Shown here: positions 17,110 to 24,581 of the stretch, piece by piece
How positions within the stretch are numbered: the first letter of the stretch is position 1
Layout of the letters: the number at the start of each line of letters is the position of its first letter
NCBI GenBank assembly: GCA_045657625.1
Contig: JAZOTM010000014.1
Coordinates: 62,001 to 126,000 of the forward strand
DNA: 64,000 bases
Source: JAZOTM01 sp045657625
GTDB taxonomy: Bacteria > Bacillota > Clostridia > Lachnospirales > Lachnospiraceae
Reading direction: 5' to 3'
Made by a program: the position numbers and the translations under genes
Notes under the pieces: model-generated
What the model was told of the DNA's origin: nothing
Database searches by the model: none
Seen by the model: the letters and a program-made list of their open reading frames with translations, nothing else

Positions 17110-19110
17110 TTACAGCTCAAAGATTTGGAGATTCCACGGAGAAATCCGGATGGAATCTCCTTTTTTGTATGTTTTTTGTGAAGTCAGTTCCCGGGCGTCA
17201 AAAGGAAGCGTCACGGTTTGCTCCTGACCGGAATAATTTAGGTAGTAGTGTATTTTTTTCCCAAATTGGTTGGTGCCTTGTTTTACTACCAAGGGATAGG
17301 TTTCCTGTGGAAGGTTGATTCGGCTATCTTCGCAGATTTTTTTCATTAAGGCTTCTGCAAAGGACAAATCTTCGGAGTAGCTTCCAAAATAGTAAGCCTT
17401 TCCGTCCCCATAAGAGTTCACGGTGGCAGCAGCATAGTCTTTGTAGTATGGGTTTTCGTAGGTGGCAAGTATTTCTGCAGTATCCGGAATGAGAAGCTCC
17501 ATCCAGGTAGAAGCAGGCACCTGTGTATCGCCAATGCGTACATCCACATCATAAGGGATGGTAAATTGGTCATAGTGCATACCAAAGCAATCTGTCATGA
17601 GTGCCGGCTGTGACTCTGCATAAATTTTTAAATGTTCATTGCTAAAGAAACTACGCATGGTGGCAAGAAGTGTGCCGCCATTTTTTACATATTCTTTTAA
17701 TTGCAAAAGCGAGCTGGCTTTTACAGAATATAGGGAAGGTGCAATCACAAGCTTGTATTTTTCAAGATCGGCATCATCCGCATGCACAATGTCGTATTCC
17801 ACGTTTAAATGATAGAGGGCATCGGCAATGTAACGGAGGAAGGTATTAAAACTGGTATCTCCGGTGGTGCCGGCAGGAGCCGCTGGGAAATATTTTTCTC
17901 CTGTGAAGGATTCGTTGTTCACTAAAATAGCAACGTTGTTTTCTTTTTTCAGTTGAAGCAGATGGTCTCCAATGGCTTTCCATTCATTGCCGATGGACAT
18001 GCAATCCCGATAGGTGGCATTTTCTTTTAGATCGTGGGATAACACCCCTTTCCAGTAGCTTTCCAGGGAGTTGTGAATGGAATGCCAATGCCAGTACATC
18101 ACACCGTTGGCACCGTTTGCCAAATGATGATAAGCCTGCAAACGAAGCTGGCCCGGATAAGGAAGCCAACCAAGATTGCCCTGTGCCTCCGTTTCCAAAA
18201 CATAAAAGTTTTTCTTTTTTAACCCATAACTGATGGCTCCGCAAACATTGATTTCCGCGCCGGTCAGATGAGCACCGGAGGGATGATAAATGTCTGCGCC
18301 TACCGTATCCACCTGTGTGGCGGTTTCGAATTGCTCACAATCCGGTTGAAAGCCGTAGGAATAGTTGTGCCAATCAAAATCAAAGTTGTGGGTGATAAAT
18401 TGATCTTCCCGCTTGTATTCTTCGATAATGCCTCGTTGCCAAGCAAAAAATTCCGTTACAAGAGAGCGTTGGAATTTTTCGTATTCTGCAGCCAAACTGC
18501 CGTTGATGGTGCCGCGAATGTCCGGGAAGTCTTCCCAACTGTTGATGCGGTTGCTCCAGTAATCCAAACCAAATTCGTGGTTGAAGTCTTCCAAAGAAGG
18601 CCATTTTTCCTTGCAATATTCTACGAAACGCGTTTGTGCATAGGTGCTACAAGTGTCGTAGGGTTTGGTCTCGTTGTCAATTTGATAACCAATGACATTG
18701 GGATGTTTGGCTACATGGGAAATCAACACGCGAATAATGTTTTCTGCATATTTCAAATAAGTAGGATGGGTAATATCCATGTTTTGACGATGGCCGTAAA
18801 GACTACGTCCGCTGTGGGTCCATCCAAGAATTTCCGGTTCTTTTTTTACGAGCCATGTGGGAATGGCATAGGTGGGGGTACCTATAATGACATTGAAATG
18901 ATATTTCTCAGCTCCGGCCAACATGCGGTCCAAAGCAGTAAAATCGTAGACATGTTCCTGGGGCTCAAGAGTGCTCCAGGTGGATTCTGCGATACGAATG
19001 GTGTTCATGCCGGCACGTTCCATCATCTTAAAATCTTCTTCTAAACGGTCGTAGGGCATGTATTCATCATAGTATGCGCATCCATAGAATAGTTCCTTTT
19101 GCGTTTTCAT
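17110..19110 (-). CDS. ganA: Beta-galactosidase, glycoside hydrolase family 42
   Basis: 666 residues, no signal peptide, hence cytoplasmic. The TIM barrel (res ~10-380) opens with YYDEYMPYDRLEEDFKMMERAG, carries the acid/base Glu in YQIDNETKP (E147) and the likely nucleophile in VLETEAQ (E306). A trimerisation domain (~390-590) and a C-terminal beta domain follow. GH42 enzymes of Gan-type loci cleave beta-1,4-galactooligosaccharides as well as lactose. It is divergent from the LacI gene, with a shared operator in between, and ribosome site GGAGGAAC. The symbol is by analogy with B. subtilis ganA. Confidence 0.93.
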   Translation of the reverse strand: MKTQKELFYGCAYYDEYMPYDRLEEDFKMMERAGMNTIRIAESTWSTLEPQEHVYDFTALDRMLAGAEKYHFNVIIGTPTYAIPTWLVKKEPEILGWTHSGRSLYGHRQNMDITHPTYLKYAENIIRVLISHVAKHPNVIGYQIDNETKPYDTCSTYAQTRFVEYCKEKWPSLEDFNHEFGLDYWSNRINSWEDFPDIRGTINGSLAAEYEKFQRSLVTEFFAWQRGIIEEYKREDQFITHNFDFDWHNYSYGFQPDCEQFETATQVDTVGADIYHPSGAHLTGAEINVCGAISYGLKKKNFYVLETEAQGNLGWLPYPGQLRLQAYHHLANGANGVMYWHWHSIHNSLESYWKGVLSHDLKENATYRDCMSIGNEWKAIGDHLLQLKKENNVAILVNNESFTGEKYFPAAPAGTTGDTSFNTFLRYIADALYHLNVEYDIVHADDADLEKYKLVIAPSLYSVKASSLLQLKEYVKNGGTLLATMRSFFSNEHLKIYAESQPALMTDCFGMHYDQFTIPYDVDVRIGDTQVPASTWMELLIPDTAEILATYENPYYKDYAAATVNSYGDGKAYYFGSYSEDLSFAEALMKKICEDSRINLPQETYPLVVKQGTNQFGKKIHYYLNYSGQEQTVTLPFDARELTSQKTYKKGDSIRISPWNLQIFEL
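17127..17167 (+). terminator. Terminator of the L,D-transpeptidase gene, inside the 3' end of the GH42 gene
   Basis: GGAGATTCCA (17127-17136) and TGGAATCTCC (17151-17160) form a perfect stem followed by TTTTTT. The whole structure lies within codons near the C-terminus of the convergent GH42 gene, so the two 3' ends overlap at transcript level. Confidence 0.85.
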
Positions 19111-19122
19111 TGTTCCTCCAAT

Positions 19123-19151
19123 TTGACAAAAAAATTTTTTCTTGATACTCT
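19123..19151 (+). promoter_or_regulatory. Candidate promoter of the lacI-type gene (extended -10)
   Basis: TTGACA at 19123-19128, 17-base spacer, TACTCT at 19146-19151 preceded by a TGA extended element. The -10 itself is weak. The operator begins just downstream of the expected start point, so repression of its own gene is plausible. Confidence 0.5.
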
Positions 19152-19153
19152 TT

Positions 19154-19175
19154 AATAGGTAAACCGATTGCGCAA
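19154..19175. promoter_or_regulatory. LacI-family operator site 1
   Basis: AACCGATTGCGCAA at 19162-19175, directly preceded by AATAGGTA (19154-19161). It lies in the divergent region between the GH42 and LacI genes. The same core recurs at 20484 and 24514, each at a promoter of this locus. Confidence 0.8.
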
Positions 19176-19225
19176 AACATAAAAGTAGTATATCATGAAT
19201 TGCGAGTAAGACAAGAGGAGAATTT

Positions 19226-20227
19226 ATGAAAGAAGGTCAAAAAATCACAATCGCTGATATTGCGGAAGAACTGGGAGTTTCAAAAACCACGGTTTCTCGG
19301 GCAATTTCCGGTAAAGGAAGAATTGGAGAGGAAACCAGACGCCGTGTGCAGGAGTATATTGAAAAATACAATTACAAGCCGAATTTAGTTGCGCAGGGAC
19401 TGGCAAAATCCAAGACTTTCAATATTGGCATTACCATGCCGGGAAAATACGAATTGATGGATTTGCCCTTCTTTGAAAATTGCTTAATTGGTATTTATGA
19501 AGTAGCCAGTCAGTTGGGATACGACATCTTGTTGAATTTTAACGACAATACTTCTACTACTTATTTGGAGCGTATTGTAAACCACCATAAAGTGGATGGT
19601 GTGATTTTGCTTCGAAGCTATACCGAGGATAAGGCCATTCGATTCTTAAAAGAGCGCAACATTCCTTTTGTGGTTATCGGTAGTACCACAGAGCCGAATG
19701 TTTATCAAATCGACCACGATCACAGAGAGGCATGCAAGGAATTGATTTCTATCTTATTGATGAAGGAAATGAAAAGCATTGCATTGATTGGCGGGGATGA
19801 GGACCTGGTGGTTAATGCCAACCGTAAAAAAGGATTTATGGAGGCACATGAAAAGCTGGGAGTAGCAGTAGACAACAGTCATATATATATGAATTGCGAT
19901 AGTTCTCAATTTATAGAAAAGGCCTTGGACAATATTTTAGACAGCAAAGTGGATTGTATTGCTTGTATGGACGATTCCATTTGTTCCATTGTTTTAAAAG
20001 AACTTCGTAAGAGAAAGGTAAAAGTACCAAAGGATATTCGGATTGTTTCCTTCTACGATAGTATGGTTTTGGAAAACAATGATCCATCTGTTACCTCCCT
20101 TTCTTTTGAATCCAGAGAACTTGGAATGCAAGCCACCAAAAATCTGGTGGATTTAATGGATGAAAAGGACATCGAAAAACGATGCTTAATGGGTTATGAA
20201 GTGGTTTTAAAGGAAAGTACAAAATAA
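19226..20227 (+). CDS. ganR: LacI family transcriptional regulator, GanR-like
   Basis: 333 residues. The helix-turn-helix IADIAEELGVSKTTVSRAIS (res ~8-27) and hinge helix YKPNLVAQGLAKSKT are typical LacI. Residues ~65-330 form the periplasmic-binding-like sugar domain (FNIGITMPG..., VDGVILLRSY, IALIGGDEDL, CMDDSICSIVL). By position and shared operators it should repress the GH42 gene, the downstream ABC operon and the gene at 24582, with a galactoside as inducer (inference). Ribosome site AGAGGAG. A terminator follows. Confidence 0.92.
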   Translation: MKEGQKITIADIAEELGVSKTTVSRAISGKGRIGEETRRRVQEYIEKYNYKPNLVAQGLAKSKTFNIGITMPGKYELMDLPFFENCLIGIYEVASQLGYDILLNFNDNTSTTYLERIVNHHKVDGVILLRSYTEDKAIRFLKERNIPFVVIGSTTEPNVYQIDHDHREACKELISILLMKEMKSIALIGGDEDLVVNANRKKGFMEAHEKLGVAVDNSHIYMNCDSSQFIEKALDNILDSKVDCIACMDDSICSIVLKELRKRKVKVPKDIRIVSFYDSMVLENNDPSVTSLSFESRELGMQATKNLVDLMDEKDIEKRCLMGYEVVLKESTK

Positions 20228-20270
20228 AAACTTTCTTAACAAGCGGAAAAAACATGATAAAATTTTTAGA

Positions 20271-20307
20271 AAAATCACAGTTTTTTGCAGAAACTGTGAT
20301 TTTTTTC
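20271..20307 (+). terminator. Terminator after the lacI-type gene
   Basis: AAAATCACAGTTT pairs with AAACTGTGATTTT, loop of seven, then a T-run. It isolates the regulator transcript from the ABC operon. Confidence 0.9.
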
Positions 20308-20353
20308 GTGGTGTAAAATGCTCCGAAAAAGCGCGAAAATACAACGATGCCAA

Positions 20354-20393
20354 AATAGGTTTACGGAAATTTACGAAAAAAATCGTTGCGCAA
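20354..20393. promoter_or_regulatory. Possible upstream auxiliary LacI site (variant)
   Basis: AATCGTTGCGCAA at 20381-20393 keeps the TTGCGCAA right half of the operator but is one base shorter in the centre than the other sites. AATAGGTT occurs at 20354-20361. It lies about 100 bases upstream of the main operator at 20484, a spacing that would allow repression by looping. The rest of the 335-base gap 20228-20562 holds the terminator, promoter and main operator. Confidence 0.4.
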
Positions 20394-20443
20394 ATATGCA
20401 ATCTGCACAAAAACTGCGAAACCTAACTGTAAGATGTGTACAC

Positions 20444-20472
20444 TTGACATAAAACGGTTAAATAGGTATACT
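20444..20472 (+). promoter_or_regulatory. Promoter of the first ABC importer operon
   Basis: Consensus TTGACA (20444-20449), 17-base spacer, TATACT (20467-20472). Initiation is expected near 20479, directly before the operator, which would act as a block to initiation. Confidence 0.85.
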
Positions 20473-20483
20473 TTAAATAGTTC

Positions 20484-20497
20484 AACCGGTTGCGCAA
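20484..20497. promoter_or_regulatory. LacI-family operator site 2
   Basis: AACCGGTTGCGCAA immediately downstream of the promoter -10, covering about +5 to +20. Its core AACCGGTT is palindromic. AATAGGTA lies at 20461-20468, overlapping the -10 region. Confidence 0.82.
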
Positions 20498-20562
20498 ATG
20501 TTGCTCAGGGGACTTGTGTGAGCAGGACCAGTTGTACAAAAAAGATTTGGGAGGAACCAATT

Positions 20563-21888
20563 ATGAAGAGAAAAGTAGTTAGCGTTCTATTGTGTGCGAG
20601 CATGGTTGGTGCTATGATGGCAGGCTGTGGCTCTACAACAGAGGACACAACAAGTGATGCAACAACAACAGATGTTGCTGCAGAAGCAGACACAGAAGCA
20701 GCAAGCGATGCATCCGCTGATGCAATTGCAAACTTAATCGCTGCAACAGATGGTACCGTAGAATTAACCTTATGGTGCTCTGAAACAACTGAATACCAGA
20801 CAGTTATGGCTGAATTGGTAGAAAACTTTAAAGCAGAATATCCGGATGTTGATTTCAACATCACAATCGGAGCTGTTTCTGAAGCAGATGCAAAAGACGA
20901 AGTATTAAACGACGTTGAAGCAGCAGCAGACGTATTCGTATTTGCAGACGATCAGTTAAATGATCTTGTAAATGCAGGCGCACTTCAGAGCGTAGATGCT
21001 ACATTTACTTATGATCCTGCAGAAACAAATGCAGAATCTACTGTAGAAGCAGCTAGTGTTGATGGACAGCTTTATGCTTATCCTTTAACAGCTTCTAACG
21101 GATATTTCTTATATTACAATAGCGAATACTTAACAGAAGAAGATGTTGCTTCTTGGGATTCTATCTTAGAAGTAGCAGCTGAAAATGGAAAGACTGTTGG
21201 TATGGAAGTATCAAACGGATGGTACTTATACTCATTCTTCGCAGGTGCTGGTCTTGAAATGTACATGCAGGATGACAACTCTAACTACTGCAACTGGAAT
21301 GCAACTGATACAGATATTACAGGTGCTGACGTAGCAAATGCAATTTCTGAAATCGCAGCAAACAGCGCATTCGTTAGCTGTGGAAACACAGACGGAACTG
21401 CAGCAGCAGCAAACGGCGAAATGATCGCTTTCGTTGATGGTACTTGGGATAGCGGTGCTTTCCAGGAAGCTTATGGCGATGGATATGCAGCAGCTAAATT
21501 ACCTACTTTCACAGTAAACGGTGAACAGGTTCAGATGGGATCTTTCGCAGGATACAAATTCGTAGGTGTTAACGCTTACTCTGATAACACAGGTTGGGCA
21601 ATGCTTCTTGCTGAATACCTTACCAACGAAGAAAGCCAGCAGGCTATCGGTGTTGCAACAGGTGAAGGCCCAGCAAACACAGTAGCAGCAGCTTCTGAAG
21701 AAATCGCAGCTTCTCCTGCACTTGCAGCTCTTGCAGCACAGGCAGCTTATGCAGATCTTCAGAGAGTTGGAAACAACTTCTGGGATCCAGCAGCATCTCT
21801 TGGACAGTCATTAGTTGAAGGTTCTGGCGATGTACAGTCATTACTTGATGCGGCAGTTGAGGGTATTACTCAGCCAGTTACTGAATAA
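20563..21888 (+). CDS. ganS: Galactooligosaccharide/maltodextrin-type ABC transporter substrate-binding lipoprotein
   Basis: 441 residues from the ATG at 20563 (GGGAGGA upstream). Lipoprotein signal with lipobox MMAGC (Cys ~22), then a Thr/Asp/Ala-rich flexible linker to ~65 and a family 1 binding protein fold (VELTLWCSETTEYQTVMAEL, DVFVFADDQLNDLVNAG, LYAYPLTASNGYFLYYNSEY, FVDGTWDSGAFQEAYG). It captures the sugar at the outer membrane face and hands it to the two permeases. Long Ala-rich stretches toward the C-terminus are typical of abundant binding proteins. It is the first gene of a LacI-controlled operon. Confidence 0.92.
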   Translation: MKRKVVSVLLCASMVGAMMAGCGSTTEDTTSDATTTDVAAEADTEAASDASADAIANLIAATDGTVELTLWCSETTEYQTVMAELVENFKAEYPDVDFNITIGAVSEADAKDEVLNDVEAAADVFVFADDQLNDLVNAGALQSVDATFTYDPAETNAESTVEAASVDGQLYAYPLTASNGYFLYYNSEYLTEEDVASWDSILEVAAENGKTVGMEVSNGWYLYSFFAGAGLEMYMQDDNSNYCNWNATDTDITGADVANAISEIAANSAFVSCGNTDGTAAAANGEMIAFVDGTWDSGAFQEAYGDGYAAAKLPTFTVNGEQVQMGSFAGYKFVGVNAYSDNTGWAMLLAEYLTNEESQQAIGVATGEGPANTVAAASEEIAASPALAALAAQAAYADLQRVGNNFWDPAASLGQSLVEGSGDVQSLLDAAVEGITQPVTE

Positions 21889-21909
21889 TCCATTAAGAAG
21901 ATGATTTTG

Positions 21910-21951
21910 TGTAGCCCGCATACTTCAGGGTATGTGGGCTACAATTTTATA
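21910..21951 (+). terminator. Intra-operon hairpin between binding protein and permeases
   Basis: TGTAGCCCGCATAC pairs with GTATGTGGGCTACA and is followed by ATTTTAT, a weak T-run. Its place between the binding-protein gene and the first permease suggests partial termination or 3'-end protection, giving more binding protein than permease. Confidence 0.65.
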
Positions 21952-21997
21952 AAGGTGTCTTTAGAGGTAGGGATTCAGGCACACGAGAGGAACGAAT

Positions 21998-23422
21998 ATG
22001 AAAAAATTTTTAGACGCGGTAAAAGGCTATTTTGGGGATTTTGCCACAGCTGTAAAGAAGGGTGACGGCTGGACAAAGGGATCTCTTTTGGTTTTAGGTT
22101 CCGGGTATTTCGGAAGAGGACAGTTTGTAAAAGGTTTGTTAACCACACTTATTGAAATCGGAGTTATTTTATTCACAGTTTTATTTTCAGCACCATCTTT
22201 AGCAAAGTTCGGTACGTTAGGTACTGTGCAGAGAGAAGAGACCTTTGATATCTTAACTATGCAAAAGACGGTCAATGATTACGACAATTCATTCCTAATT
22301 CTACTCATCAGTGTTATTGGGATTGTAGTGATTTTAGGATTTGTTCTGTTTTACATTGGAAACATGAAGCATGTATATGAGCTTCAGCAGTTAAAAGAAA
22401 ATGGAAAACATATAAATTCCTTTGTGGAAGATATCAAAGAATTATTCAACAAAAACTTCCATATTACTTTATTGACATTACCAAGTATCGGAGTACTTTT
22501 AATCAATGTGATTCCGATTATCTTTATGATTTTTATTGCTTTCACCAATTATGATGAAGCACATATGCCACCGACTTATTTGTTTACTTGGGTTGGCTTC
22601 AAGAACTTCAAAACGTTGTTTACATCTACATCGACTGTAACCTTTGGTTACGCATTTATTCGTATTTTGGTATGGACATTGATTTGGGCTGTTGTAGCAA
22701 CCTTCAGCTGCTTTATCGGTGGTATCTTACTTGCAAAATTGCTCAATCACAAAAACACCAAATGCAAAGCAATGTGGAGAACGCTTTTCGTTATTACCAT
22801 TGCGATTCCACAGTTCGTTACGTTGCTTTTGATTGGTAAAATGTTTGGAGATTACGGTATCGTAAACTCTATCTGTAATAAAATTGGCTTGACCGGATTT
22901 TTACAGGACATTGGATTGGTATCCAGAGGACTTAGCTACATCCCATTCTTATCAAAACCGGGTTGGGCACACGTTATGATTATCTTAATCAATATTTGGG
23001 TAGGTATTCCTTATCAGATGTTGATTGCTACCGGTATCTTAATGAATATTCCGGAAGACCAGTTGGAAAGTGCTCGTATTGACGGAGCGAACAACTTCCA
23101 GATTTTCTGGAAAATTACCATGCCGTACATTATGTTCATCATGGGACCAAGTTTGGTTACATCCGTAATTGCCAATATCAACAACTTCAACGTTATTTAC
23201 TTGTTGTCAGGCAGCTACGTTACAACAAATATGAAATTTGCCAACTCTAACGCACAGGAAATTGACTTGTTGATTACCTGGTTATTCCGTTTGACCAATG
23301 ACTACTCAAACTACAAGATGGCATCTGTAATCGGTATCTGTGTATTTATTATCAGTGCTTTGATTACTGCAATTAGTTTCAGCAGAATGGTATCGGGAGA
23401 TAAAGAGGAGGTGTTCCAGTAA
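21998..23422 (+). CDS. ganP: MalF/GanP-type sugar ABC transporter permease
   Basis: 474 residues; ribosome site GAGAGGAA. The N-terminal ~170 residues add a soluble start and two extra membrane helices (GLLTTLIEIGVILFTVLFSA; FLILLISVIGIVVILGFVLF) before the six-helix binding-protein-dependent permease core. The EAA motif that contacts the ATPase reads ESARIDGANNFQIFWKITMP (~res 350-369). The long N-terminus is as in MalF and GanP. The stop codon overlaps the next start by one base. Confidence 0.93.
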   Translation: MKKFLDAVKGYFGDFATAVKKGDGWTKGSLLVLGSGYFGRGQFVKGLLTTLIEIGVILFTVLFSAPSLAKFGTLGTVQREETFDILTMQKTVNDYDNSFLILLISVIGIVVILGFVLFYIGNMKHVYELQQLKENGKHINSFVEDIKELFNKNFHITLLTLPSIGVLLINVIPIIFMIFIAFTNYDEAHMPPTYLFTWVGFKNFKTLFTSTSTVTFGYAFIRILVWTLIWAVVATFSCFIGGILLAKLLNHKNTKCKAMWRTLFVITIAIPQFVTLLLIGKMFGDYGIVNSICNKIGLTGFLQDIGLVSRGLSYIPFLSKPGWAHVMIILINIWVGIPYQMLIATGILMNIPEDQLESARIDGANNFQIFWKITMPYIMFIMGPSLVTSVIANINNFNVIYLLSGSYVTTNMKFANSNAQEIDLLITWLFRLTNDYSNYKMASVIGICVFIISALITAISFSRMVSGDKEEVFQ

Positions 23423-24264
23423 TGAAGAAAACTACCAATATTATTTTACGTCACGTGCTTCTTACTGTATTAGCTGTGATTTGGTTGATTCCGATTGTTT
23501 GGTTATTGGTAACATCCTTCAGTGGATATACCGGAATCAACACCATGCACTTCTTCCCAACAGAATGGAGTCTTGCAAACTATAGAAAATTATTCTTTGA
23601 ACCGGATACGGTAGCAAACTTCCCGGCATGGTTCAAGAATTCCATGATTATCGGTATTTGGTGCTGTGTAATCTCAACAATTTTTGTACTTATGGTTGCG
23701 TACGCAATGAGCTGTATGCGATTCAGAGCCAGAAAGCCACTTATGACATTGTCCTTGATTTTAGGTATGTTCCCGGGTGTATTATCTATGATCGCTATCT
23801 ACTTTATTATGAAAATGTTGGGACTTACCAACAGTGTTACAGGACTTGTTATTGTGTACTCCGGAGCATCAGGACTTGGTTATTTGATCTGTAAAGGATT
23901 CTTTGATACCATTCCTGCTTCCCTCCGTGAGTCAGCATCTTTGGAAGGCGCATCTCAGTTTACGATTTTTACAAGAATTGTTATTCCGCTTTCTAAACCG
24001 ATTATTGTATATACTACGATCAACTCCTTCCTTGCACCTTGGATGGATTTCGTAATGGCAAAATTGATGATTCGTTCTAAGGATTCTGCGGATTGGACCG
24101 TAGCAATCGGACTTTACAATATGTTACAGCGTAACTTGATCGGCGATTACTTCTCCGTATTCTGTGCCGGCGGTGTAATTGTAGCGATTCCGATTTCTAT
24201 CTTGTTCATCATCATGCAGAAGTTCTATGTAGAAGGAATCACAGGCGGTGCGGTTAAGGGTTAA
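23422..24264 (+). CDS. ganQ: MalG/GanQ-type sugar ABC transporter permease
   Basis: 280 residues with six membrane helices. The EAA loop reads ESASLEGASQFTIFTRIVIP (~res 173-192), and the C-terminal FYVEGITGGAVKG is the MalG-type tail. The ATG overlaps the stop of the preceding permease (TAATG) and has GAGGAGG upstream, so the two subunits are translationally coupled. No ATP-binding subunit is encoded in this operon; a shared MsmX/MsmK-like ATPase elsewhere is expected. Confidence 0.94.
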   Translation: MKKTTNIILRHVLLTVLAVIWLIPIVWLLVTSFSGYTGINTMHFFPTEWSLANYRKLFFEPDTVANFPAWFKNSMIIGIWCCVISTIFVLMVAYAMSCMRFRARKPLMTLSLILGMFPGVLSMIAIYFIMKMLGLTNSVTGLVIVYSGASGLGYLICKGFFDTIPASLRESASLEGASQFTIFTRIVIPLSKPIIVYTTINSFLAPWMDFVMAKLMIRSKDSADWTVAIGLYNMLQRNLIGDYFSVFCAGGVIVAIPISILFIIMQKFYVEGITGGAVKG

Positions 24265-24360
24265 TGCCTAATGCACGGAAAGGCTTGTAGGAGAGCCTTG
24301 ATAAAAGAGGAGTTCTTATTTAAAATAAGAGCTGGAAATGATTTGAAATGAGCGCAAAAC

Positions 24361-24400
24361 AAAAAGAGGAATCAGGTACACCTTGATTTCTCTTTTTTTG
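24361..24400 (+). terminator. Terminator of the first ABC operon
   Basis: AAAAAGAGGAATCAGG pairs, with G-T wobbles, with CCTTGATTTCTCTTTTT, then continues into a T-run. The remainder of the 317-base gap up to 24581 holds the promoter/operator at 24501-24537 and otherwise nothing I can identify. Confidence 0.85.
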
Positions 24401-24500
24401 TAGCATGAGAAAAGCAACAGAGTATGTTTTCCTTTTCGTCAAAATGCAAAGGAGAAACCGAAAACTTTGTACTTTTTTCACAAAAAGAAAAAAGTAGGAA

Positions 24501-24537
24501 AATAGGTATAGACAACCGGTTGCGCACTTGTTATAAT
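24501..24537 (+). promoter_or_regulatory. Promoter with LacI operator site 3 between -35 and -10
   Basis: TAGACA (24509-24514), 17-base spacer, perfect TATAAT (24532-24537). The operator AACCGGTTGCGCA (24514-24526) fills the spacer, and AATAGGTA lies at 24501-24508. A bound repressor would exclude RNA polymerase directly. This places the gene at 24582 in the same regulon as the GH42 enzyme and the importer. Confidence 0.85.
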
Positions 24538-24581
24538 GACATCAACAAAACGAAAGAATGTACTTCGGGAAGGGAGAAAAA

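Noticed and set aside
18268..19044. Long plus-strand open frame (258 codons) opposite the GH42 gene
   Set aside because: It is fully antisense to a well-supported enzyme, has no ribosome site or domain, and its composition mirrors the reverse complement of the GH42 codons.
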